Below, piece after piece: positions 34,709 through 44,758 of a stretch of 64,000 nt of DNA (positions are counted from its first letter, which is position 1; each line of letters begins with the position of its first letter). A program made the position numbers and the translations under genes. Where the stretch lies: positions 105,745-169,744 of the forward strand of contig NZ_FTPS01000002.1 in the NCBI RefSeq assembly GCF_900156525.1, written 5' to 3'. The notes beneath the pieces are model-generated. The model was not told the origin of the DNA and searched no databases. It worked only from the letters and a program-made list of their open reading frames with translations. This stretch comes from Pontibaca methylaminivorans (lineage in GTDB: Bacteria; Pseudomonadota; Alphaproteobacteria; Rhodobacterales; Rhodobacteraceae).

Positions 34709-34780
34709 GTAAGGTTTCCTAAACGTTGTATGGTTCGGCCATCAGCAAGGACGGCCGCGTTTGCTTTCAGAAGCGGGTGG

Positions 34781-36817
34781 TCAGACCGGCATAGAAGCGC
34801 CGCCGTCGTTGTAATGCGTCAGCCCGAAGCTCTTGTCGCCGACATTGTAAACGGCAAGGCTCAACATGGCATTGTCGTTGAAACTGTAATCCGCTCCGAT
34901 ATCGAAAATCGTATGCTCGCCGATCTGGTTGCTGCCCGAATCTGTGGTGGCGCTGCGATATTGCGCATTTCCCCAGAGAGAGAACTTGTCCGTAACGGTC
35001 CAATCAAGCCCCAGGTTGGCAATGTGTCGCGGGCTGCTGTTAAAGGTCTCACCGACATTGTCGCCCTTGGTGATCTTGCTGTCCGCATAGGTGTAGTTGA
35101 ACGTGACATCGAGATCCCGCACCGAGAAATCCGCTGTCATTTCCACCCCGTTCAGTTCGGCCGCGTCCCGGTTGACGTATTGGCTGATCCATTTGATCGG
35201 GTCACCCGGGCCGTTCATTCCGCAATCCGACGGCAGGCCCGGTATGGGTGCCTCGTTGTTGCAGATCGTCTCGCGCTCGATCTTGTCCTTGAAGCGCGTA
35301 TGATAGGCGGTGAGCCCCAGTTGCACGCCGCTTGCGCTTTCCCAGACCGCGCCGATCTCGTAGTTCGTGCTGGTTTCCGGCTTGAGGTCGGTGTTGCCCT
35401 GATCGCGCGCCCGGCCGTCCCCGCCCGATGGTTCGAATATGTTGCTGTCGGCCTGTTTCAGTGTCGGAGTCTTGTAGCCCCCGCTCACGCCGCCCTTGAT
35501 GGTCAGCGATGGCGTGGCATGCCAGACGGCGTAGAGACGCGGCGTGACATGCGATCCGTAACGTTCGTTCTGGTCATGGCGCAGCCCCAGCGTCAGCGTC
35601 AGGTCATCGGTCAGATGGAAGTTGTCCTCACCAAACAGCGCCCATTGCCAGCGGGTCATCTTCGGGTCGACGTTGACACGATTCGGCGAGTGCCGCGTCG
35701 TCTCGTCAATATAGTCCATGCCGAAGGTCAGGTCGTGGCGGCCAAGGCTCATGTTGGTCTTGGTGTTCAGGTTGAGCATGTCGTAACCCGACACATTGTC
35801 GCCATTGCTGAAATCCACATCCTCATATGACAGGAAAGAGGTGGTTTCGTGGCCGTTCCCCCAGCTGATCCGGTGTGACAGGCTGTAATTCATGCGCTTG
35901 AGCTTGATGCCGCCCGGCGTCCCGCCAGTCGCAACCGTCTTTGTATCGCTCCCGTTGTAGCTGGTTTCGAAATCAAGTTGCTGCATATCGGTAATGGCCC
36001 ATGTCAGACGCGCGCCAAGCGACTTGCGCTCGACATCCTGCGCCTGTTCGGTAATGCTTCCTCCGCGTCCGGCGACCTGCATCCTTTTCCGGCTGCGCTC
36101 GTGACGGGAACCGTAGAGCGTGAGGCCGAGCCGCTCTCCGATCAGCGGGCCGCTCAGGTAGAACCGGCCTTCGTTTGCGCTCCCCGCATCGCTGTCCTGA
36201 TAGGTCGAGGTGCCGAGCGTCAGGGTTCCGGACCATACGTCCGAAACCGGCTTGGTGATGATGTTGATCACACCCCCCGATGCGGCGGAACCATAGAGCG
36301 AGGACATCGGCCCGCGGATCACCTCGATCCGTTCGATTGCCGAAGGGGGCGGCAGATAGGACCAGCTTTGTCCTGAACCGAAACCGTTATATGTCGCCTC
36401 GCGCGAGTTCCCCACCGGCCGGCCATCGACCAGCGTCAATACGTAATTCTCGCCCAGCCCCCGGATGGTGATGGTTTCCGCACCTGATCTTGCCGATGGC
36501 GCCGAAACCACCACTCCCGGCACGTCCCGAAGCACATCGGTCACGCTGGCATAGGGTTTCGAGTTGATCTGCTCCCCGTCGATCACGCTGACGGTTGCCG
36601 GCGCATCAGGCAGGGTCTGCGCATAGCCGCTTGCGGAAACCACGAGCTGGTCCAGCATGGTGATCGGCTCTTCTCCCGCACCGGTCTCCTCGGTCTCTTC
36701 CGAAACCGGGGTTTCTTCCAGAACCAGTTCCTGTGCAAGGCCCGGCCCTGCCATGAATGCGGCCCAGAAGCCCAGACAGGTCAGCCCTCCTGCCGCATGA
36801 TTTTTCAACTGTCCCAT
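34781..36817 (-). CDS. TonB-dependent receptor (YncD/CirA-like), frameshifted at C-terminus
   Basis: A 678-residue outer-membrane receptor with a signal peptide, TonB-box-like LDQLVVSASG, and plug motifs ETITIRGLGENYVLTLVDGR and VIRGPMSSLYGSAASGGVINIITK. The last strand should end in Phe, but the reading frame ends GASMPV. One base to the side the same DNA reads RRRFYAGLTTRF, the normal terminal strand, stopping at 34767. A single-base deletion near 34796-34806 explains this. Loss of the BAM signal would impair insertion unless rescued. AAAAAGGAATGAC gives a clear ribosome site. Close relative of the receptor at 12-14.1 kb. Confidence 0.88.
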   Translation of the reverse strand: MGQLKNHAAGGLTCLGFWAAFMAGPGLAQELVLEETPVSEETEETGAGEEPITMLDQLVVSASGYAQTLPDAPATVSVIDGEQINSKPYASVTDVLRDVPGVVVSAPSARSGAETITIRGLGENYVLTLVDGRPVGNSREATYNGFGSGQSWSYLPPPSAIERIEVIRGPMSSLYGSAASGGVINIITKPVSDVWSGTLTLGTSTYQDSDAGSANEGRFYLSGPLIGERLGLTLYGSRHERSRKRMQVAGRGGSITEQAQDVERKSLGARLTWAITDMQQLDFETSYNGSDTKTVATGGTPGGIKLKRMNYSLSHRISWGNGHETTSFLSYEDVDFSNGDNVSGYDMLNLNTKTNMSLGRHDLTFGMDYIDETTRHSPNRVNVDPKMTRWQWALFGEDNFHLTDDLTLTLGLRHDQNERYGSHVTPRLYAVWHATPSLTIKGGVSGGYKTPTLKQADSNIFEPSGGDGRARDQGNTDLKPETSTNYEIGAVWESASGVQLGLTAYHTRFKDKIERETICNNEAPIPGLPSDCGMNGPGDPIKWISQYVNRDAAELNGVEMTADFSVRDLDVTFNYTYADSKITKGDNVGETFNSSPRHIANLGLDWTVTDKFSLWGNAQYRSATTDSGSNQIGEHTIFDIGADYSFNDNAMLSLAVYNVGDKSFGLTHYNDGGASMPV

Positions 36818-37280
36818 GTCATTCCTTTTTCTTGTGAATTTGCTGCCGTGAGCGTGAGCCGAGGATGATTGGCAGATTGCCTGACCGGTTTCCTGCGAGG
36901 GCTGTCCGCCCTTGCACTACGGCTGCTGCACCATCCGCCACGAGCCGGAGTCACACCGTTCTGGATTGCGAAAACGCCCTGTCCCACACCGAACCGCCGG
37001 TTTCGTTTCCGGCCGGAGCCATGCTGGCGAAGCGGGGGCGCACCGGTTTCGGCCGGTCGGGTCGCAACGGGCATTATTGCGCGCGCAGCGGCACGATCGG
37101 GAAACAGCATGACGGGAAAAGATGTGGCAACGCTGGAACGCACACCATCATCGACAGCACAGAAGCCCATGCTCCGCCCTCCATTAACAGAATCTGGCTG
37201 GTTGGCATGGCCGGGCGCATACGCCCGATCCGGCTGACGGTTTTGTGAACCGCGCTGCGGAACGTGTCAAGTTGATAGTT
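36818..37280. promoter_or_regulatory. region upstream of the TonB receptor
   Basis: These 463 bases lie between NnrS and the receptor on the same strand. No gene is seen. At 37272-37288 TTGATAGTTTTAGTTGG resembles the iron-box palindrome at 7613-7629 (TTGACTGTTTTAGTCAG), differing at five positions, but it is far from the receptor start and imperfect. Confidence 0.35.
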
Positions 37281-38423
37281 TTAGTTGGTTTTAGAGGCCG
37301 GGCGCCGTGCCCCATGCCCGGACCGCGGCGCACCGTCATCATCTTTTGCTTTTTCGGGCTTGCGCGAGGCGCTGAGGATCGGGAAGGGCGCCGGGCGCCA
37401 CAATGCCGGCAGATGTACGGCCAGGAAGCAGAGCCAACCGGCGCTCCATGAACAGGCCGAAAGAGAAAACCATAGCCACGGAGGAGCGAGAGCGGCCGTG
37501 CCGCGCAGCAGTCCGGCCAACAGGATCAGTGCCAGCCCCGAGATCTGCAGAGATCGTGGCCGAAGGCCGCCCGAAGAGGAGCGGGGCATCGCGGCACGGC
37601 CTGCAAAGGCAAATATGGTGCCGCCCATGGTCACGATCAGGAAGAGGTGCTCAATGGGCTGACGCAATTCCGTGCCTGTCAGCAACAGCAGCCCGGGCAG
37701 TGTCAGCGCAAGCGAACTCCAGGCACCGCCAAGCAGCACAGTGGCCTGATTTGGGCGGTCGGTCAAACCGCTGCGCCAGAAAATCGAGGCGGCAAGTATG
37801 ATGCCGACAGCCCAGACAGCGAGGCCCGGGAGCAGCATGACGGGCAACACCAGCACAAATGGCAGCCAGAGCGGCGGCAGTGGCGAGGGGTGCCTTCCCT
37901 GCCGGGCGAGATCGCTTGCGACAAAGACCGGCACTGCCTTCCCGCCGACCAGCAGGATCAACCCGGCCATGAGCAGGACCGCCCATGAGTACGGAATCCA
38001 CCCGGCGACGATCATCGCTTCGCCGAATGCGAGCGACAGCGGCGCGGCAGCGATCGGCAGGCGGGAAAGTCCCGCAGCGTGCAAGGCCGGCATGAAGATC
38101 GCCACTCCGATCATGACAGAAAGAACGAATGACGGGAAAATCTGGGCTGGAAAGGCGACGCTCAGCCCGCGGGCCAGCAGGAAGGCGGCGACCATCATCC
38201 GTGTATCCAAAAACGGGCGATGCGGGCTCCAGGCCGGGAGAGCCGTCAGGACATAACCGATGATCGCAGCGCCGCCGAACCCGAAGAGCCCGAGGCGCAG
38301 ATGTAAAAGATGCGCGTCTCCGCCCGGAAGAATCCATATCCAGGGGAATACACATGCGGTTATGGCCGAAATCGCAAAGAACGGCCCTGCAGGATAATGC
38401 CAGAGAACGGGGCGAAGGGTCAT
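37281..38423 (-). CDS. NnrS family haem-copper membrane protein
   Basis: A 380-residue protein with about twelve hydrophobic helices and the NnrS start pattern HYPAGPFFAISAITACVFP, LHLRLGLFGFGGAAIIGYVLTALPAW. NnrS proteins are haem- and copper-containing membrane proteins that protect against nitric-oxide-derived iron-sulfur damage. The C-terminal 30 residues are charged and cytoplasmic. No nir/nor genes are in the window, so it is an isolated member here. Start ATG 38423. Confidence 0.82.
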   Translation of the reverse strand: MTLRPVLWHYPAGPFFAISAITACVFPWIWILPGGDAHLLHLRLGLFGFGGAAIIGYVLTALPAWSPHRPFLDTRMMVAAFLLARGLSVAFPAQIFPSFVLSVMIGVAIFMPALHAAGLSRLPIAAAPLSLAFGEAMIVAGWIPYSWAVLLMAGLILLVGGKAVPVFVASDLARQGRHPSPLPPLWLPFVLVLPVMLLPGLAVWAVGIILAASIFWRSGLTDRPNQATVLLGGAWSSLALTLPGLLLLTGTELRQPIEHLFLIVTMGGTIFAFAGRAAMPRSSSGGLRPRSLQISGLALILLAGLLRGTAALAPPWLWFSLSACSWSAGWLCFLAVHLPALWRPAPFPILSASRKPEKAKDDDGAPRSGHGARRPASKTN

Positions 38424-38784
38424 GGCGGCTAAGGGCGCGGAAATGGCGGGATGGGCAGGGTCAAGGCAGAATACGAAAGACAGGGTGTGAACCGGCCTGC
38501 AAGAGTGGCGTCTGGCACAGCTTTGGCACGCGTCCTGTCACATTCCATGCTCGTTCGCGGCGGTTGCCGATGGCCGCACACCTTCCCCGGGGGAATTTTT
38601 CGCTCGCGGGAGCAAAGTCCGATCACGTCGAAATCGTTGGAAACACGACCAAAGCTCCCCAGGACTGGCGTCAGAACTCATTTTGAACGTTCATGACAGC
38701 CCGGGCACGCCTTGCGGGCCGGGAAAGCTCTGGCGCGACATTATGTCCAGACAATGTCGTGACGCGGGTGACGAGCCGGAAAAC

Positions 38785-38812
38785 GGCGACGCTCTGTTTT
38801 GGAAGCGTCGCC
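38785..38812. other. stem-loop upstream of the second haem locus
   Basis: GGCGACGCT and its exact inverse AGCGTCGCC flank a 10-base loop. No T-run follows, so it may be a protein site or RNA hairpin rather than a terminator. Confidence 0.5.
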
Positions 38813-38820
38813 TAGATAGT

Positions 38821-38832
38821 TGATATATATCA
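38821..38832. promoter_or_regulatory. Fur-like palindrome upstream of the haem receptor
   Basis: TGATATATATCA is a perfect 12-bp palindrome, extended by GATA on the left and TATC on the right (38815-38841 region), similar in shape to a Fur/Mur box. It lies about 225 bases upstream of the receptor gene at 39058, next to an AT-rich stretch suited to a promoter. Confidence 0.45.
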
Positions 38833-39057
38833 TTGTTATCGTTTTCCCAGTGCCAGGAGCAGCCTGAATCGAGCCTTTTCCCAAGGCAGGGAACATGATC
38901 GGCCAGAGCTTGAGCCGTCAAATGATCTTGTCGGGCACGGAGCAAAAGGCTAGTAAAATACTCAAGTATTTCCGGCGCGATATTTCCGCGCAGACATCAC
39001 CCAGCAAATCGCCAGGCAGCCCGGAACAACGGTGTTCCGTCATCAAGAAGGACAGCC

Positions 39058-41130
39058 ATGGCGACCATGCACAACCGGAGGCCCGGGCCGCGCGCCCTTG
39101 GCCTGCTGCTTTCCCTGACCACGGCCCTGCCGGTTCTCGCTCAGGAGAGCGCACCCGAAGACGCGCCCCAGTATCTCGACACGATCACGGTCACTTCGAC
39201 CGGGCTGCCGACCGAAGTTCTGAAGAACCCGGCGTCGATCACCGTCGTCGACGGAGAAGAGCTGCGCCGGACCGCGCCGCTCTCGGTGGCGAAGCTGCTG
39301 CGCGACGTGCCCGGGGTGCGGATCTCGGAAGAGGGGATCGAGCGCATCTCGATCCGGGGCGAAAGCGCCCGTCGCGTCGCGATCATGATCGACGGGCAGA
39401 AGCTGACCGATCATACCAACTATGGCCAGCCGGTGCTGATCGACCCGGCCTCGATCGAGCGCATCGAGATCGTGCGGGGTTCCTCGTCCGTCACATCGGG
39501 CAGTCAGGCGATCGGCGGGGTCGTCAACATCATCACGAAGAAAGGGGCGGCAGAACCCTTCGAACTGACGACCACCGCCGGTTACATTTCGGCGACCGAG
39601 GGCTGGCGCGCCTCGGCCACGGCGGCGGGCACCGTCGATGCCGGGGCGGGCGAATTCGACTATCGCCTGACCTTCGGACGGATGCGGCAGGGCGACCGGC
39701 ACACGCCGAGCGGGATCATGGATCAGTCGGACACCAGCGACCGCACGGTTTCCGGCCATCTCGGCTATCGGATGGGCAGGCACTATGTCGGGGTGACGGC
39801 GCTCAGCTATGACCTTTCGGCCAATGTGCCGACCGGCGACCCGGAATTCATCATCGAATTGCCAAAGCGCGACCTGCGCAAGGTGGGGCTGTTCTATGAG
39901 GGCACCGACCTTACCCCGTGGCTCGAACGGCTGCGCCTTGATGTCTATCGCCAGACCATCGACCGTCTGTTCCGCAACGATGTCACGATCCACCCGGCGC
40001 CGATGACGCTGAACGTGGTGTCGGCCTCGCGCGACCGGCAACTGACCTGGGGCGCCAGCCTGCGGGCCGAGATGCGGTTTTCCGACCGCACGCGGACGGT
40101 GGTCGGGCTGGAATACGAAGACGACCGGCTTGAGGCCGACAAGGACACGATCACCACGGTCAGCGGGCCCATGCTGCCTTTCCCGAGCGTCAGCACAAGG
40201 CTGCGTTACGATGATGCCGTGGTGCGGACCACCTCGATCTTCGGCCAGCACGAGATCGACCTCGGCGGCGACCTGACGCTGACCCTTGGCGGGCGCTGGT
40301 ACAACGTGAAGGCCCGGCACGAAACCGCCCGCGAAGACGGCGCCGATCTGCCGCGCGAAAGCAGTTCGGACAGTCTCGCGCTGTTCTCGGCCGGGCTGGT
40401 CTGGTCGCCCGACGACAGCCTGGCGCTGCGGGCCAATGTCTCGCAGGGTTATATCTATCCCTCGCTGGGGCAGCTTTTCCTTTCGACCACCGCCGGCGGC
40501 GAGGGCACGACGATCGGCAACCCTGCGCTCGAACCCGAGCGCGCGACCACCTACGAGCTTGGCGCGCGCTATGATTTCGGCGGGCTGCTGCTTGATTCGA
40601 CGCTGTTCTACAGCAATGCCCGCAACTACATCGCCTCGATGGTGATCGACGCAAGCGATCCGCGCAACGTCATCAGCCAGTATCGGAACGTGGACAGGGC
40701 AAAGACCTGGGGGTTGGAACTCCATGCGGAATACGACCTCGCCGGACAGGGGCTGACGCCCTATGTCACGGCGGCGGCGATGCGGCGCGAATTCTCCTTT
40801 GCCAACGGCTATTCGACCACCGACAGCGGCACGCCCGCACTGTCGGGCCGGATCGGCCTGCGCAAGGACTGGGCGCTGACGGACGTATATGGCGAGGTGG
40901 ATCTGTTCGTCCGCGGGGAAACCCGTGTGCGGATGCGGGATGAAACCGCCGCCGTCACGGACCGCACCGGCGGCTATGGCACGCTCAACCTGCATGGCTC
41001 GATGACCTTCGCCAACGATGTGACAGCGGTCATCGAACTGAACAACATCACCAACCGCACCTATCAGCCCTATGGCGAGATGACCGGAGCAGGGCGTTCG
41101 GTGAACCTGTTCCTGACCAGGACCTTCTGA
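39058..41130 (+). CDS. TonB-dependent haem receptor of the hutWX locus
   Basis: A 690-residue outer-membrane receptor with a signal peptide (ALGLLLSLTTALPVLAQ), TonB box YLDTITVTSTG, plug motifs ERISIRGESARRVAIMIDGQ and IEIVRGSSSVTSGSQAIGGVVNIITK, and a barrel ending NLFLTRTF with the terminal Phe intact. Because hutW and hutX follow directly (45 bases), haem is the likely ligand, making this the second haem receptor in the window, unlike in sequence to the one at 5.4-7.5 kb. Confidence 0.88.
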   Translation: MATMHNRRPGPRALGLLLSLTTALPVLAQESAPEDAPQYLDTITVTSTGLPTEVLKNPASITVVDGEELRRTAPLSVAKLLRDVPGVRISEEGIERISIRGESARRVAIMIDGQKLTDHTNYGQPVLIDPASIERIEIVRGSSSVTSGSQAIGGVVNIITKKGAAEPFELTTTAGYISATEGWRASATAAGTVDAGAGEFDYRLTFGRMRQGDRHTPSGIMDQSDTSDRTVSGHLGYRMGRHYVGVTALSYDLSANVPTGDPEFIIELPKRDLRKVGLFYEGTDLTPWLERLRLDVYRQTIDRLFRNDVTIHPAPMTLNVVSASRDRQLTWGASLRAEMRFSDRTRTVVGLEYEDDRLEADKDTITTVSGPMLPFPSVSTRLRYDDAVVRTTSIFGQHEIDLGGDLTLTLGGRWYNVKARHETAREDGADLPRESSSDSLALFSAGLVWSPDDSLALRANVSQGYIYPSLGQLFLSTTAGGEGTTIGNPALEPERATTYELGARYDFGGLLLDSTLFYSNARNYIASMVIDASDPRNVISQYRNVDRAKTWGLELHAEYDLAGQGLTPYVTAAAMRREFSFANGYSTTDSGTPALSGRIGLRKDWALTDVYGEVDLFVRGETRVRMRDETAAVTDRTGGYGTLNLHGSMTFANDVTAVIELNNITNRTYQPYGEMTGAGRSVNLFLTRTF

Positions 41131-41175
41131 TGCGGCGGCAGTCACTGCCGCGCCGCGCTGACGTGGAGTATCAAC

Positions 41176-42609
41176 ATGTTCGCATCCGCCCGTTCCGACC
41201 GGCAAGCCGCCTCCACCCGCCTGCGCGCCCCGTCTCCGGGGCACAGGGACAGCAGGCCGACGCTCGAGAGCCTGTTCGCCGAGGAGACCGGCGACCCGCT
41301 GGCCCGGGCCTTCGGCGGTCGCCGTCCGGTGCATAGCTTCACCGGCATGCGCCCCGTCGCGGAGACCGAGGTGCCCGCGCTCTGGGCCGGAATGCACGCC
41401 CGGCCGCGTTCGCGCCCGGCGGTTGGCTATGTCCATGTCCCGTTCTGTGAAAACCATTGCCTGTTCTGCGGCTTTTACCAGAATCCCTGGCACGCGGCCA
41501 AAGGAGCGCCCTATGTCGATGCGGTGATCGCGCAGCTTGAGGCGTTTGCCCGCACCCCGGCCCGTGACGGCCCGCCGCTGCAGGCCGTTTACCTTGGCGG
41601 CGGCACGCCGACCGCGCTCGCCACCGGCGACATCGTGCGGCTGATCACGGCCCTCCGCCGCCACCTGCCGCTGACGCCCGACTGCGAGATCACGCTCGAG
41701 GGGCGCATCACCACGCTCGATGCCGACAAGGCGCTTGCGGCCTATGACGCCGGCGTTACCCGCATTTCGCTCGGCGTGCAGAGCTTCAACGAAAAGGTGC
41801 GCCGCCCGCAGGGCCGCCGCGCCGGCACGGATGACCTGATGCAGGATCTCGCGGCGCTGGTGGCGCTGGACCGGGGTGCGGTCGCGATCGACCTGATCTA
41901 TGGCCTGCCCCGGCAACTGCCCGAGGATGTGGCCGACGACATGCATCGCGCCGCCGATCTGGGGCTGGACGGGGTATCGCTCTATTCCCTGCACCTGATC
42001 CCCGGCACGCCGCTGCTGACCGCGATCGAAAAGGGCAAGATGGAGCCCGCGCCGACCACCGGCCTCGGCGATTATCTGGCCGCCGGCGAGGATGCCGCCC
42101 TGTCCGAGGGCTGGGAGCGGATCTCGGCCAGTCACTGGCGCGGTTCCCTGCGCGAACGCAGCGTCTACAACGTCGCCGTCAAGGTCGGCCATGACTGCCT
42201 GGCTTTCGGCGCCGGTGCGGCCGGATTTCTGGACGGGCTGCATTACCGCATCAGCACGGATCTCGCGACCTATCAGGCCGATGCCGGCGGCATCCGGCCG
42301 CTGGCGCCGGGGCTGATGCGCGCGAGTTTGATCGCGCCGGTGCTCAATGCGGTGAAGTCGGGGATGGAATTCGGCCGCCTCGACCCGCGCGCCGTGGACT
42401 GCGCGATTGCCGGTCTGTGCGGTGCCGAAGCCACCAGCTTTCACACTCATGCCGCGCCCCTGATCGTGCAATGGACCCGCGCCGGCCTGTTCGAGCCCGA
42501 CCACCGCTTTCACCGCCTGACCCGGGCCGGCCGTTTCTGGCAGGTGGCCATGACCGGGCGGCTCATCAGCTGGCTGGGCCAGCACCCTGACCTTGGAGAC
42601 CTGACATGA
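41176..42609 (+). CDS. hutW: HutW radical-SAM haem-utilisation protein
   Basis: A 477-residue radical SAM enzyme with the cluster motif CxxxCxxC at Cys91-Cys95-Cys98 (FCENHCLFCGF), followed by YLGGGTPTAL and ITRISLGVQSFNEKVR, as in HemN-like methyltransferases. HutW/ChuW relatives open haem without oxygen to an anaerobilin-type product, releasing iron. GTGGAG precedes the ATG. It overlaps hutX by 4 bases. The first 60 residues are poorly conserved. Confidence 0.93.
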   Translation: MFASARSDRQAASTRLRAPSPGHRDSRPTLESLFAEETGDPLARAFGGRRPVHSFTGMRPVAETEVPALWAGMHARPRSRPAVGYVHVPFCENHCLFCGFYQNPWHAAKGAPYVDAVIAQLEAFARTPARDGPPLQAVYLGGGTPTALATGDIVRLITALRRHLPLTPDCEITLEGRITTLDADKALAAYDAGVTRISLGVQSFNEKVRRPQGRRAGTDDLMQDLAALVALDRGAVAIDLIYGLPRQLPEDVADDMHRAADLGLDGVSLYSLHLIPGTPLLTAIEKGKMEPAPTTGLGDYLAAGEDAALSEGWERISASHWRGSLRERSVYNVAVKVGHDCLAFGAGAAGFLDGLHYRISTDLATYQADAGGIRPLAPGLMRASLIAPVLNAVKSGMEFGRLDPRAVDCAIAGLCGAEATSFHTHAAPLIVQWTRAGLFEPDHRFHRLTRAGRFWQVAMTGRLISWLGQHPDLGDLT

Positions 42610-43105
42610 CAAAGGATGCCATCCGCGCCGCCATCGCCGAAAATCCCACCGGCGCCCTCGAAGACATTGCCGAAAAGGCCGGGGTGACGCCGCTCGCCGT
42701 CCTCGACGCCCTGCCCGAGGGCGAGGTGGTCAGCCTCTCCGGCGAATTGTTCACCGAGGTGATGGAGGACATCACCCGCTGGGGCGAGATCACCTTCATC
42801 GTCAACACCCCCAACATCATCTTCGAGGTCAAGGCCCCGGTCGGTCCCGGCGAGGTCGGCCACGGCATGTTCAACCTGCATGACAAGGCCATCGGCGGCC
42901 ATATCCATTACCGGAAATGCGCCCGCATCGCCTTCGTGCGGCGCAGGTTCTTCAGCATGGACACGGCCTCGGTGCAGTTCTACGCCCATGACGGTAGCTG
43001 CATGTTCAAGATCTACCTGGGCCGGGACGGGAACAAGGCGCTGAAACCCGACCAGATCGCCGCCATGGACGCGCTGCAGGCGCGGCTGCTGGAAGGTGCC
43101 GCGGC

Positions 43106-43109
<4 letters not shown>
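42606..43109 (+). CDS. hutX: HutX cytosolic haem carrier
   Basis: A 167-residue protein of the HutX/ChuX/HugX family, a HemS-like half-size fold that binds haem or anaerobilin. It has the N-terminal helix pair (ALEDIAEKAGVTPLAVLDALP), EVMEDITRWGEITFIVNTPNIIFEVKAPVGPGE and the C-terminal SCMFKIYLGRD. Translation is coupled to hutW (ATGA) and to the next gene. It is thought to take haem from the importer to HutW. Confidence 0.93.
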
Positions 43110-44429
<1,320 letters not shown>

Positions 44430-44433
44430 TCCG

Positions 44434-44680
44434 ATGGTCAAGGAACGTTACAACTGGTCGGGCGAGCCCTGGCAGGAAGCCGAGCCACTCGAATGCGTGA
44501 TGATGGTCCCCGAGACCGCGGACGCCGCCACCTTCACCTTCCGCGCGCCTTCGGGCGCGTGGCGGGCGGCTCAGTCAGGCGATGCTCGGGCTGATGGCCC
44601 CCGATTACCTTGACCGCGAGGTGTTCTGCTGCGGGCCCCGCCCCTTTCATGCAGGCGGTGCGCGACATGCTGGTCCGATC
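44434..44680 (+). pseudogene. gbcB remnant (ferredoxin-type reductase)
   Basis: The ATG frame gives EPLECVMMVPETADAATFTF and FRAPSGAW, the start of GbcB reductase. It then breaks, and in a second frame MLGLMAPDYLDREVFCCGP appears, the segment near the reductase C-terminus. A further one-base slip is needed to read PFMQAVRDML. The FMN/FAD and NAD(P)H parts between them and the 2Fe-2S tail are missing. This is a deletion and frameshift derivative of a once functional gbcAB pair. Confidence 0.85.
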
Positions 44681-44758
44681 CTGCTCATCCTCATCACCGG
44701 CCTGATATAAGTATCGGCCCTGGGCAGGTCTGACCGCCCGGATCTTCCACCCGCGCCG

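Larger units (their letters stand above)
38424..39057. promoter_or_regulatory. divergent region NnrS / haem receptor
   Basis: About 630 bases with no recognisable gene. The right half becomes AT-rich and contains a 9-bp stem-loop (38785-38812) and a 12-bp palindrome (38821-38832), both upstream of the haem-type receptor. The receptor's ribosome site is CATCAAGAAGGACAGCC just before the ATG at 39058. Confidence 0.5.

Noticed and set aside
39043..42612. 1189-residue open frame on the minus strand
   Set aside because: It is the opposite-strand shadow of the haem receptor and hutW genes; its composition is low-complexity and it matches no family, while the plus strand carries clear motifs.
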